NCBI RefSeq assembly: GCF_036178845.1
Contig: NZ_CP108070.1
Location: forward strand, 9,052,001 to 9,116,000
Direction of reading: 5' to 3'
DNA: 64,000 nt
From: Streptomyces sp. NBC_00271
GTDB taxonomy: Bacteria; Actinomycetota; Actinomycetes; Streptomycetales; Streptomycetaceae
The translations under genes were made by a program, and so were the position numbers. The notes beneath the pieces were generated by a model. It made no database searches and was not told the origin of the DNA. It worked only from the letters and a program-made list of their open reading frames with translations. Positions 36,760-44,769 of this stretch are shown here, one piece after another. Each line of letters opens with the position of its first letter. Positions within the stretch are counted from its first letter, which is position 1.

Positions 36760-37171
36760 TCACACGAGCGTCCGGAGTATCCCGCGGACGGCGTGGTGGA
36801 GGCCGTCGCCGTGCTGTCGGCAGCCGCGGAGGATCTTATGGTTCTTCATGCGTACGATCACATGCTCCACCCGGGCACGCACCTTGCGGTGGGCGGCGTT
36901 GTCCGCTTCTTCGCCTGCCAGTACGGCCCGGCGCGGGCGTTTGCGGTGCGGCACGACCATCCCGCAGTTGAGGTAGGCGCCGTCACCCAGGACGGTCACG
37001 TCCTGGCGTTGGATTCACCCGGTACACGGTGGACGAGGACACTCCGAACACCTGCATCGTGCCGTTGCCACCGCGCTCCCGCACTGCTTTGAGCAGCCGC
37101 GAAAACTGCGTCAACCGAAGTTCTGTGAACGTCTCCACCCACACCTGTTCAGCGCTCAACACCCCGGCCAC
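36760..37171 (-). mobile_element. IS5-family transposase remnant
   Basis: N-terminal block MAGVLSAEQVWVETFTELRL, TQFSRLLKAVRERGGNGTMQ joins VFGVSSSTVYRV by deletion of the intervening helix. After a frame change the C-terminal DDE block follows: TVLGDGAYLNCGMVVPHRKR and VRARVEHVIVRMKNHKILRG. The central catalytic region with the first aspartates is lost, so it is inactive. Total length about 410 bp against about 800 for an intact gene. Confidence 0.75.
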
Positions 37172-37525
37172 ACAAGGGAGATGCCCAGATCAGACGGGTG
37201 GCGTCGGCGGCCGGTGAGGGTGCCATGGCTATCCGCCTCGTGCACGAGCACCGGGACCGTGGAGAGGCACTCGGCATCGTGCTGGTGTCGGACGAGGGGA
37301 GGCAAGGACTGCGGTGTGAGCAGGAACGCCGCAGTGACATTGCCCGGGGTGGCGCACGCAACCGTGGCCCGGTGGTGGAGCAGGCCCTGTGCGCGGAGGA
37401 CGAGGAGATCTGACCGTACCGCCTGCACCTGCTGGCAGGGGCCAGCGTGTCACGCGGCGTCGGCGATACCTCGGGGGCATCCTGTGGGCACGGGCGGTCG
37501 CGGGGGCAGCCGACGAGAAGGAGTC
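37172..37525. other. gap with unrecognised minus-strand frame
   Basis: About 350 bp. A minus-strand frame of 90 residues (37156-37428) contains RSDLLVLRAQGLLHHRATVA but matches no family I know and ends inside IS5 debris. The last bases hold the ribosome site (GAAGGAG) of the next gene. Confidence 0.35.
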
Positions 37526-38647
37526 ATGCGGGTGTCGTCTCAGGGCGTTACGGTCGTGGCTCTCCTGGCGGATCCCGACGCGCCCACGGAGATCGCGCAG
37601 CGCATGGCCCGGATACTTCCCACTCGGCTCGCCGACAAGTCAGGCCAGGGGCGACGGTTCGACGTCGAGGTGGTCAGTGAGCCCTTCACCGCAGGGACCG
37701 ATGACCCGTCCACCTTGATGCGCCGGATCATGGACCGCGGAAGAGCGGAGAGTTGGGACATCGTCGTGGCCCTCACCGACCTTCCGCTGCACTCACACGG
37801 GCGCAAGCTCGTTGTGGATCTGAGTCACGAACACGGCTTGGCCCTGCTGTCTCTTCCTCCGCTGGGGGGCCTGCGTCTGCAGACGAGAGCCCGGCGGGCC
37901 GTGGAAGAAGCCGTGCTCAGCTTGGCGGGCCCGCGGGCCACCGGGGCTGAGGGAACTCCGCGGAGTCAGCCGCTTCTGGGGCCCTTCGTCAGTCGCCTCG
38001 CGCCTATTCACCCGGGCCAGGTCGGTGAGGAGGAGACCGCTGATCTTCGGTACGTCGTCAGCGGACCGCGCGGTTACCTGAGGGTGCTCGTCGGTATGGT
38101 CCGCGCCAACCGGCCGTGGCGCTTGGTGCCGGGCTTGTCGAAAGCCCTGGCGGCCGCACTCGCCACGGGAGCAGTCGCCACTGTGAACTCCACCATCTGG
38201 AACCTGGCCGAGTCCCTGAGCGCGCCACGCCTCGTGATCGCCACGGTCGGGTCCGTCGCGCTCATGATCGGCTGGCTGATCGTGGACGCGCAGCTGTGGC
38301 ATCGATCAGCAGAGGTCTCGCGGGAGGCGAGGCAGAGGGCGAGGCTCTACAACGCCTCGACGGTCATGACCGTGGGTATCGGGGTGCTCGTCTGCTACGT
38401 GGGTTTGATCGTCATCAACTTGGTGTGGGCCCTGTTCATCCTCAACGGCCAAGTGTTCGCCTCCACGACACGAACCCCGCTTCACGCCGCGGAATACTGG
38501 ACGTTGTCCTGGTTCGTCGCTTCGGTCGCCACGGTGGGCGGGGCGCTGGGATCAGGCTTGGAGAGCGACGAGGCGATCCGGGCAGCCGCCTACTCCAAGC
38601 GCGAACAGGAGCGCCGCCGAATACTCCAAGACGACGACGGCGACTAG
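37526..38647 (+). CDS. membrane protein of unknown function
   Basis: 373 residues from ATG 37526, with GAAGGAG five bases upstream. The first half is soluble, with VTVVALLADPDAPTEIAQRM and a sequence WDIVVALTDLPLHSHGRKLV near 75 that looks like a Rossmann-type alpha/beta domain. The second half has four hydrophobic spans (ALAAALATGAVATVNSTIWN; LVIATVGSVALMIGWLIVDA; TVGIGVLVCYVGLIVINLVW; FVASVATVGGALGSGLESD). A charged tail RREQERRRILQDDDGD-like ends it. Family unknown to me; streptomycete-type membrane protein. No obvious operon partner. Confidence 0.75.
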   Translation: MRVSSQGVTVVALLADPDAPTEIAQRMARILPTRLADKSGQGRRFDVEVVSEPFTAGTDDPSTLMRRIMDRGRAESWDIVVALTDLPLHSHGRKLVVDLSHEHGLALLSLPPLGGLRLQTRARRAVEEAVLSLAGPRATGAEGTPRSQPLLGPFVSRLAPIHPGQVGEEETADLRYVVSGPRGYLRVLVGMVRANRPWRLVPGLSKALAAALATGAVATVNSTIWNLAESLSAPRLVIATVGSVALMIGWLIVDAQLWHRSAEVSREARQRARLYNASTVMTVGIGVLVCYVGLIVINLVWALFILNGQVFASTTRTPLHAAEYWTLSWFVASVATVGGALGSGLESDEAIRAAAYSKREQERRRILQDDDGD

Positions 38648-38976
38648 CTGGTGACCCGAGTCGGAGATTCGTTGGTGGCTGGTGGTCGTCGGTGGTTGGT
38701 GGTCGTCCGTGTACGAAGATTCCGCTGCTGATCGATCGGTGCGTGGTTGTTTCGGTCAAGGGCCGACGGGGACTCGGAAGGCACGCCGCCGGAGCGCCGA
38801 AGCTCCGCCTGGGCAGGCCCACGGCGGCACCGCCGTTCCCCTGAACCGGGTGAACGGCCCACAGAGGCATGCCGGAGCCATGGACCCCGTCGGACCAACT
38901 CCCGGGAGTCAGGCTCGGTACGCCGTCTCCATCGCACCCGTGCTGCGGTCATGCCGCGGCACCGAAGGAAGCGATC
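38648..38976. other. intergenic region with GGT-rich repeats
   Basis: About 330 bp. At 38669-38710 the words TGGTGG and TGGTCGTC recur (GTTGGTGGCTGGTGGTCGTC followed by a near copy), a slippage-prone tract. The remainder shows no coding frame with good bias. The ribosome site GAAGGAAG of the dehydrogenase gene lies at the end. Confidence 0.4.
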
Positions 38977-40152
38977 ATGAAAGCAGCGGTATATGAAGGC
39001 CCGCGAACGGTCACGGTGAAGGACGTACCGGACGCGAAGATCGAACACCCCTGCGACATCATCGTCAAGATCACCACTACCAACATCTGCGGTTCGGACC
39101 TGCACATGTACGAGGGCCGCACCTCGTTCGAGTCCGGCCGCACCCTGGGACACGAGAACATGGGCCAGGTCGTGGAGGTCGGCTCGGCCGTCCGCAAGGT
39201 CCAGGTCGGCGAGTATGTGGTCCTGCCCTTCAACATCGCCTGCGGCTTCTGCAAGCAGTGCGAGCGGGGTCTGACCAACTACTGCCTGACCATGCAGCCG
39301 GAACCGGCTCTCGCCGGGGCCGCCTACGGGTTCGCCGACATGGGCCCCTACCAGGGCGGCCAGGCGGAACTGCTGCGCGTGCCCTACGGCGACTTCAACG
39401 CGCTGCGGCTGGGTGAGGACGCCGCCGAGCGGCAGACCGACTACGTGATGCTCGCCGACATCTTCCCCACCGGCTATCACGCCACCGAGATGGCCCACGT
39501 CAAACCGGGCGACCAGACGATTGTCTTCGGGGCCGGCCCCGTCGGGCTGATGGCGGCCTACTCCGCCCTCCTCAAGGGCGCCGGGCGCGTCTGGGTGGCC
39601 GACCACCAGCCCGACCGGCTGCGCAAGGCGGAGGAGATCGGGGCCATCCCGATCAACACCGCCGAGCAGAAGCCGGCGGAGGTCGTCAAGGAGGCCACCC
39701 TCGGTCTGGGCGCCGACAACGGCTGTGAGTGCGTCGGCTACCAGGCACACGACCCCGAGGGACATGAGGACGCCAGCCTCACGCTCAACGGACTGATCGA
39801 CTCGGTCAGGTTCACGGGCGACATCGGTGTGGTGGGCGTGTTCCTGCCGCAGGACCCCGGCGGCGCGGAGGCCCAGGGGGAACTGGAGGCGCAAGGCAAG
39901 GTCCCGATCGACTTCGGCATGATGTGGTTCAAGGGCCAGCACATGGGCACCGGGCAGGCGCCGGTGAAGAGGTACAACCGGGCGCTGCGGGATCTGATCG
40001 CCGGCGGGAAGGCAAAGCCGAGCTTCGTCGTCTCCCACGAACTCAGCCTGGACGAGGCCCCCACCGCCTACGAGCACTTCGACGCACGTGACGAGGGCTG
40101 GACCAAGGTGGTCCTGCATCCGAACGGACACGGGAACGGCCACAAGCGGTAG
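38977..40152 (+). CDS. zinc-dependent alcohol/formaldehyde dehydrogenase (glutathione-independent type)
   Basis: 391 residues. ATG 38977 gives MKAAVYEGPRTVTVKDVPDA. Catalytic zinc ligands are C in TNICGSDLHMY and H-E in GRTLGHENMGQVVEVGS; structural zinc cysteines are CGFCKQCERGLTNYC near 90. The NAD site is VFGAGPVGLMAAYSAL near 180. The insertion around GYQAHDPEGHEDA is typical of formaldehyde dehydrogenase/dismutase-like members. It oxidises small alcohols or aldehydes with NAD. It appears monocistronic and is followed by an imperfect inverted repeat. Confidence 0.85.
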   Translation: MKAAVYEGPRTVTVKDVPDAKIEHPCDIIVKITTTNICGSDLHMYEGRTSFESGRTLGHENMGQVVEVGSAVRKVQVGEYVVLPFNIACGFCKQCERGLTNYCLTMQPEPALAGAAYGFADMGPYQGGQAELLRVPYGDFNALRLGEDAAERQTDYVMLADIFPTGYHATEMAHVKPGDQTIVFGAGPVGLMAAYSALLKGAGRVWVADHQPDRLRKAEEIGAIPINTAEQKPAEVVKEATLGLGADNGCECVGYQAHDPEGHEDASLTLNGLIDSVRFTGDIGVVGVFLPQDPGGAEAQGELEAQGKVPIDFGMMWFKGQHMGTGQAPVKRYNRALRDLIAGGKAKPSFVVSHELSLDEAPTAYEHFDARDEGWTKVVLHPNGHGNGHKR

Positions 40153-40163
40153 GCGACCCGGGG

Positions 40164-40272
40164 CCGCCGTCCGCCCGTCCTCCGGCCGGGGCTGGGGGCA
40201 ATCGCCCGCGCTTCTGTCGGACCTGAACCAACGGCGATTGCCCGCGCTCCGGCCCGGTAGGACGGACGGCGG
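40164..40272. repeat. long imperfect inverted repeat
   Basis: The left arm (about 40164-40204, CCGCCGTCCGCCCGTCC...CAATCG) is complementary with several mismatches to the right arm (about 40235-40272, CGATTGCCCGCGCTCC...GGCGG), about 40 bases each with a 30-base spacer. It follows the dehydrogenase stop by 12 bases and could act as a terminator or be a relic of IS ends. Confidence 0.5.
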
Positions 40273-40426
40273 ACGCTCAGCAGTGTCCGCAGTGGCTGCA
40301 CCCCGTCCAGCGGCTGCGGCCGCCGGCCTGTTCGCGGGGCGTGTGGGAGGCTTCCCTGCCCGACGGTTGCCGCACCTCAACCAGGCCGATGCGACCCGGC
40401 AGGGTGTTCCGGCTGGGCTCACACCC

Positions 40427-40744
40427 GTGACGTGGCTGCGGGCCTTCGGGGAGGTCGTGCGATCCGGGCTCACGATCGAGGAGACGCGGCTGGAGCCCCT
40501 GCTCGCGCTGCGCACGGCCGCTGGGCTGGCGATCGTCATCGGGCCGGCGCTGTGGCTGGTCTCTCCTGCCTATGCCGCGTCCGCCGCCCTCGGTGCCTAC
40601 TCCGCGGGTGGGGCCACCTTCCAGCGCACCTGGCGTCCACGCAAGGTGATCGCGCTCGGCGCGGGCGCGGGTCTGGCGCTCAGCACCTTCGTGGGCTACC
40701 TGGCCGCGGGACGACTTCCCCCAACGGCGGATCGGGAACAGTAA
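40427..40744 (+). pseudogene. FUSC-family membrane protein, N-terminal part only
   Basis: The frame from GTG 40427 reads VTWLRAFGEVVRSGLTIEET, then two hydrophobic segments (TAAGLAIVIGPALWLVSPAY; VIALGAGAGLALSTFVGYLA) around GGATFQRTWRPRK. This is the opening of FUSC/aromatic-acid-exporter-like proteins, which continue for 300-600 more residues. Here it stops after 105 codons. Whether translation starts at 40427 or in the upstream open frame is uncertain. Confidence 0.55.
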
Positions 40745-41388
40745 GATCAGCGCGGCCTGCACCACGCCCCCCATACGGCCAGCAGTGGGAGGAACGTCAC
40801 TGGTGATTGGAAGCCTCAACGAGTTCACCGACGGCGGCGCGGCGAACCCGGAGGAGATCGCGCATCCCACCGCATCAAGCGGGGCGCCGGTCACCCATGG
40901 CCTCGGGCTTTTGAGAGGCGGTGCTGGTTCGGCCTCGCGCTCTCAGCTTGGGAAGCGACGGCGCTCGCGGAGTCGGACAGCTTCTGACCTGGGCGTATGT
41001 GCTCTTTTATGGCACTCGTCGGCACGGAATCGCACCGCTGTTGACCGTGGTTCACCGGTCTTATGGGCACGCTATGGGCACGCAGTCGATTCGGAGGCGT
41101 GGAGGGCCCCTCTTGGCGGCCGACGGGTGGCTGAGCTTGGGAAGTCGGCGGCGGCCGGAAGGACGTCGTTACAGGAGCACATGGAGAAGCACGCCTGGGC
41201 TGGCAGGCGTTTGGCGACCTCTTTCGTCGGCTTCTGGCTCTCTGCCCGGTTGTCCGAAGACGAGAGGGGCCCGGCAACCGCAAGGGGGCATGGCGAAGGG
41301 GAGAGCTGGAAGGTGTCTTCCTTCTGGAAGCTGACTGCCCGTCGGCGTCCGCCCGGCTGCGGGCTGCGGGGGACGCCGAGGGAAGTGG
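40745..41388. other. 640-bp region without a recognisable gene
   Basis: Frames on both strands are open but lack family motifs and normal codon bias. Two similar words (CTCAGCTTGGGAAGCGACGG near 40941 and CTGAGCTTGGGAAGTCGGCG near 41131) and a short tandem (TATGGGCACGC twice near 41060-41080) occur. It could be the scar of a lost mobile element. No tRNA fold was found. Confidence 0.35.
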
Positions 41389-41655
41389 TCAGCCGGGCCA
41401 GGTGCCGGTCAGTCGGCGGACAGCGGTGGCGCCGCCGCGGTCGACGGCGGCTTTGACGCCGGCGAAGATCGCTCCTTGCAGGGCGGCTGCCGACAGGACC
41501 TCGGGCCAGGTGCGGTGCTCGTCGGTGGCGTTGGGGGTGTCGTCGTCGTGGCCGAGCCGTTTCCAGACCTGCTTGAACGCCGCACCGGCCAGCATGCCGC
41601 TGAGGGCGCCCATGGCCATGCCGAGTGGTTTGTAAGCGATCTTGCTCGCTTTCAT
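41389..41655 (-). CDS. DUF4235 membrane protein
   Basis: 88 residues from ATG 41655, which overlaps the upstream stop (ATGA). MKASKIAYKPLGMAMGALSG and a second hydrophobic segment near VLSAAALQGAIFAGVKAAVD with GGATAVRRLTGTWPG at the end are the DUF4235 pattern: two membrane helices, unknown function. It is the last gene of a three-gene minus-strand operon of small membrane-associated proteins. Confidence 0.85.
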   Translation of the reverse strand: MKASKIAYKPLGMAMGALSGMLAGAAFKQVWKRLGHDDDTPNATDEHRTWPEVLSAAALQGAIFAGVKAAVDRGGATAVRRLTGTWPG

Positions 41656-42122
41656 CGGTGCTTCCTGGAGCGACGGATGAGCAGCAGCGCGATGAGTGCG
41701 CCTGCCGCGGCGAGCAGCGGAGCGCGGTTGGCTCGTGCCGCCCGCAGACCCTGGCCGGCCTTTTCGCGTGCCGGCTTCGGGGTCTTCTCCCAGGCGAGCT
41801 GACCGGCGTGAACTGCCTTGTCACGGACCTGCTCCGTGGCGGCGGCGGCCTTGGCCCGCACAGGCTCCGGGGTCCTGTCCTGCACCTCGTGGACTACGCG
41901 TGATGCTGTGTCCCGCAGTTGGGCCTTGGCCTGTGCCGCCTTCTCCTCGACCTGTTCCCTGACGGCGTCCGTCTTCTCCTGGGCGCGGGCCTTGACATCG
42001 GCCTTGGCCGCGAGCGCCTCCACGGTCTCGCCGAGCTCCTCGCGGGTCGCCTCGACCTGCTTGCGCAGTTCCTCCGTGGAGGGGGCTGCCTCATCGCCCG
42101 TGTGCGGCTTGTCCTGGGTCAT
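41652..42122 (-). CDS. DUF3618 protein
   Basis: 156 residues, ATG 42122. The family hallmark is the start of the domain, STEELRKQVEATREELGETV followed by EALAAKADVKARA. A long amphipathic, charged coiled-coil stretch follows, and one membrane helix near the C-terminus (APLLAAAGALIALLLIRRSR) anchors it. Function unknown; DUF3618 is usually next to a holin-X-type protein and DUF4235, exactly as here. Overlaps both neighbours by ATGA. Confidence 0.85.
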   Translation of the reverse strand: MTQDKPHTGDEAAPSTEELRKQVEATREELGETVEALAAKADVKARAQEKTDAVREQVEEKAAQAKAQLRDTASRVVHEVQDRTPEPVRAKAAAATEQVRDKAVHAGQLAWEKTPKPAREKAGQGLRAARANRAPLLAAAGALIALLLIRRSRKHR

Positions 42123-42346
42123 CGCTGTGCCTTCTCCCTGATTTCGGCTACGTCGGCCTTGACGCTGTCGATGGTCTGTTCCGGTGCAGGCGGGTATGCC
42201 TTGCTGATCTGCCGCTTGCCGAGAGCTGCCATCAGCGCGGCGACGGCGCGGACCAACTGCGACAACTGCTGCGAGGCGCGGTGGACCAGGTCGCCGACCG
42301 GTTCCTGTGCTCCACTGTCGGTGCGTGGGGAACCCTCTGCGGTCAT
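42119..42346 (-). CDS. holin-X-like protein (phage holin family) lacking its membrane core
   Basis: 75 residues. Start ATG 42346 (MTAEGSPRTDSGAQEPVGDL) is followed by VHRASQQLSQLVRA, the normal N-terminal helix of actinobacterial holin-X/DUF1469 proteins, then passes directly into AALGKRQISKAYPPAPEQTI and VKADVAEIREKAQR, their normal C-terminus. The 60-70 residues in between, which carry the two membrane helices, are missing without loss of frame. So the product is soluble and probably non-functional, although the operon (DUF3618, DUF4235) is intact. Confidence 0.7.
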   Translation of the reverse strand: MTAEGSPRTDSGAQEPVGDLVHRASQQLSQLVRAVAALMAALGKRQISKAYPPAPEQTIDSVKADVAEIREKAQR

Positions 42347-42785
42347 GGGCGCTCACCTGTCCTTCGTCGGCGTTTCGGCAGGTCCTGTGACGTTCGGCGT
42401 CCGTTCGTGCTCACCGGAGGTCGTGAACCGCCGTGGGCGGCGACCAACCGGCCTTCGCCTGCCACCGTTTGATCCTGTGTCCGTGTACCCGGGCAACGGC
42501 GCCTCACCGCTGCTCGGAGCAGACGCCATCACAGCGGTCCTGAGCTGACACCGTGATTGCTATTTCGGTGCGTTTATGGTTCCGGTCGTTTATCGGGCGA
42601 AGGGAGACCATGACCGACCTTCTTCTGCGGCCTGTGCGGCCGAGGAATTCAGTGGCGGTCAGCAGCTATGGGCACATGCCACGGCGGGGCAACAGACTCA
42701 CCGGAGCGGGATGAAAGGATTTGACGGGGGCACTCGGTTCTCTGCGGCACCGATGGGTGCTGTTCCCCGAAGGAAAGAGAAACTC
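42347..42785. other. divergent intergenic region
   Basis: About 440 bp between the holin-X operon (minus) and the tiny membrane protein (plus). It must hold both promoters. I saw no convincing SigB-type GTTT-n-GGGTA pair in the expected place and no other motif. A plus-strand frame (42576-42860) runs into the small ORF but has no coding character before 42711. Confidence 0.35.
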
Positions 42786-42860
42786 GTGTACATAGGTCTG
42801 GGTACTGTCGTCGTCATCATTGTCATCGTCGCTGTCGTCATGATGCTGCGCCGCCGCTGA
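42786..42860 (+). CDS. 24-residue hydrophobic membrane peptide
   Basis: GTG 42786 has GAAGGAAAG eight bases upstream and encodes a single hydrophobic helix, YIGLGTVVVIIVIVAVVMML, ended by RRR and TGA. Very short hydrophobic proteins of this kind are common next to stress genes in Streptomyces. An in-frame ATG at 42711 would add 25 polar residues. Function unknown. Confidence 0.5.
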   Translation: MYIGLGTVVVIIVIVAVVMMLRRR

Positions 42861-42959
42861 ACCGTGGCCCTGGTGCCGCACGATCAGTCATGACCACAGC
42901 CCGCCCGGATTTCCTTTCCCGGATCCCCGGGCGGGCATGGTCGCTTTCGGCGGAGGGGG

Positions 42960-44729
42960 TCAGTCGTGGGTTTCGTCGCCGTGGCTGCGCAGCCGTTCCT
43001 TCATCTTGGCGACGGCGAAGCCCCAGCCCTGTTCGACGGTGGGCTTGGCGGGGACGGCGATCTCGTCCGGGTTGGTGAGGACGTCGAGGAGGACGGGGCC
43101 GGGGGTGGCGAAGGCGCGGCCTACGGCGTCGTCGAGGTCGGCGGGGTCGGTGACGCGGATGCCGGTGATGCCGATGGCGGTGGCGACGGCGGCGAAGTCG
43201 GGGTTGTCCAGGACGGTTCCGAACTCCGGGAGACCGGCTTGCTCTTGTTCCAGCTTCACCATGCCCAGGCGGCGGTTGTCGAAGACGACGAGCTTGACCG
43301 GCAGTCGGCAGGACTTGAGGGTGATGAGGTCGCCGAGGAGCATGCTCAGACCGCCGTCGCCACAGAACGCGACGACCTGGCGGTCCCGGTCCAGATACTG
43401 CGCGCCGAGTGCCTGCGGCATGGCGTTGGCCATGGAGCCCAGGTTGTAGGAGCCCAGCAGCCGACGCGTCCCGCGCATCTCGACGAACCGCGAGAGCCAG
43501 ACGGTGGCCATTCCGGTGTCCGAGGTGAAGATCGCGTCGTCGGAGGCGTTGCGGTCCACGGCGGCGGCCAGTGCTTCCGGGCGGATGTCGTGTTCGCGGT
43601 TGTCGAGCGCGGAGCGGGCCCTGCCGACCAGACTCTTGTCGTGTGCGGGATCGGCGAGGCGTGCCTGGCCCTCACGCCAGCTCAGGAAACGTTCCCGTGC
43701 CTGGTTCAGGTGTCCGCGGTCGTGTGCGCCGTCCGACCCGGACGACCCGCCCGGCTCGGCGGTCAGGTGGGCGAGCAGGTCGCGCACGGTGGCACCCGCG
43801 TCGCCGACGAGGCCGATGTCCACCGGCACGCGGCGGCCGATGTGCGCCGGTTCGGTGTCGACCTGGATGACGGTGCGGCCCTCGGGATACCAGTCGCGGT
43901 AGGGGAAGTCGGTGCCCAGCAGGAGCAGGGTGTCCGCGGACTGCATGGCGCCGGCCGCCGCGGGGTTGCCGATCAGTCCGGTCTGGCCGACTTGGAAGGG
44001 GTTGTCGCCCTCGAAGCCCTCCTTGGCCTTCAACGTCAGCACCATCGGAGCCGCGAGGCGGTCCGCCAGCGCGAGGACGTCTCCGCGGGCGGCGCGGGCG
44101 CCCTGCCCGACCAGCAGGGTGATCCGGTCCGCGTGGTCGAGGAGCTCGGCGGCCCGGCGTACGGCGGACGCTTCGGGGCGGGTGGTGGGCGTGGTCAGGG
44201 AGAAGCGGGCCGGACGGTCGGCGTGCAGTTCCCGGTCGCCGATGTCGCCCGGCACGGTGAGGACCGCGACGCCCTTGTGGCCCAGGGCGTTGCGTACCGC
44301 CGTCTCGAGGAGCTGTGGCAGTTGGTCGGGGTCGGTGATGGTGGCGCGGAAGACCGCCACGTCACGGAAGAGCAGGTCGTTGTCGACTTCCTGGAAGGCG
44401 TCGCTGCCCAGCTCGGACAGGGGGACCTGGCCGGCGATGGCCAGGACGGGCGTACGGCTCTTGGCCGCGTCGTAGAGGCCGTTGAGGAGGTGCACGGAAC
44501 CGGGGCCGACCGTGCCCATGCACACCCCCAGGCGGTCGGTGAGCTGGGACTGGGCGCTCGCGGCGAAGGCCGCCGCCTCCTCGTGACGGCAGCCCACCCA
44601 CTCCACGTCGTCGGTGGTGCGGATGGCGTCGGTGAGCGGGTTGAGCGCGTCTCCCACGACGCCGAACACCTGGCGGACGCCGAGTTCGCTCAGGGCGTCC
44701 ACGATGACGCGGGCGACGGTTCGTGCCAC
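42960..44729 (-). CDS. ThDP-dependent pyruvate oxidase/dehydrogenase-type enzyme
   Basis: 589 residues from GTG 44729, preceded by GGAGGAAACC. N-terminal Pyr domain has the cofactor-activating glutamate in GCRHEEAAAFAAS near 50; the middle FAD/nucleotide-like domain has VGQGARAARGDVLALADRLA near 220; the C-terminal PP domain has the ThDP/Mg motif FCGDGGLSMLLGDL near 430 with the NRRLGM segment. Overall it resembles PoxB (pyruvate:quinone oxidoreductase) and related acetolactate-synthase-like enzymes. Substrate is predicted as pyruvate. The FMN enzyme gene ends 40 bp upstream, so both may share a transcript. Confidence 0.85.
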   Translation of the reverse strand: MARTVARVIVDALSELGVRQVFGVVGDALNPLTDAIRTTDDVEWVGCRHEEAAAFAASAQSQLTDRLGVCMGTVGPGSVHLLNGLYDAAKSRTPVLAIAGQVPLSELGSDAFQEVDNDLLFRDVAVFRATITDPDQLPQLLETAVRNALGHKGVAVLTVPGDIGDRELHADRPARFSLTTPTTRPEASAVRRAAELLDHADRITLLVGQGARAARGDVLALADRLAAPMVLTLKAKEGFEGDNPFQVGQTGLIGNPAAAGAMQSADTLLLLGTDFPYRDWYPEGRTVIQVDTEPAHIGRRVPVDIGLVGDAGATVRDLLAHLTAEPGGSSGSDGAHDRGHLNQARERFLSWREGQARLADPAHDKSLVGRARSALDNREHDIRPEALAAAVDRNASDDAIFTSDTGMATVWLSRFVEMRGTRRLLGSYNLGSMANAMPQALGAQYLDRDRQVVAFCGDGGLSMLLGDLITLKSCRLPVKLVVFDNRRLGMVKLEQEQAGLPEFGTVLDNPDFAAVATAIGITGIRVTDPADLDDAVGRAFATPGPVLLDVLTNPDEIAVPAKPTVEQGWGFAVAKMKERLRSHGDETHD

Positions 44730-44769
44730 GGTTTCCTCCAGGTCGGACGGTGAAGTGAGCGGTCGTGGG

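Noticed and set aside
40921..41334. Possible integrase or tRNA attachment region
   Set aside because: No tyrosine-recombinase motif and no tRNA cloverleaf could be drawn; the short TATGGGCACGC tandem alone is not enough.
42440..42500. SigB-type promoter (GGGTAC) upstream of the holin-X operon
   Set aside because: The -10-like GGGTAC is present on the minus strand, but no GNNT -35 element lies 14-16 bases upstream.
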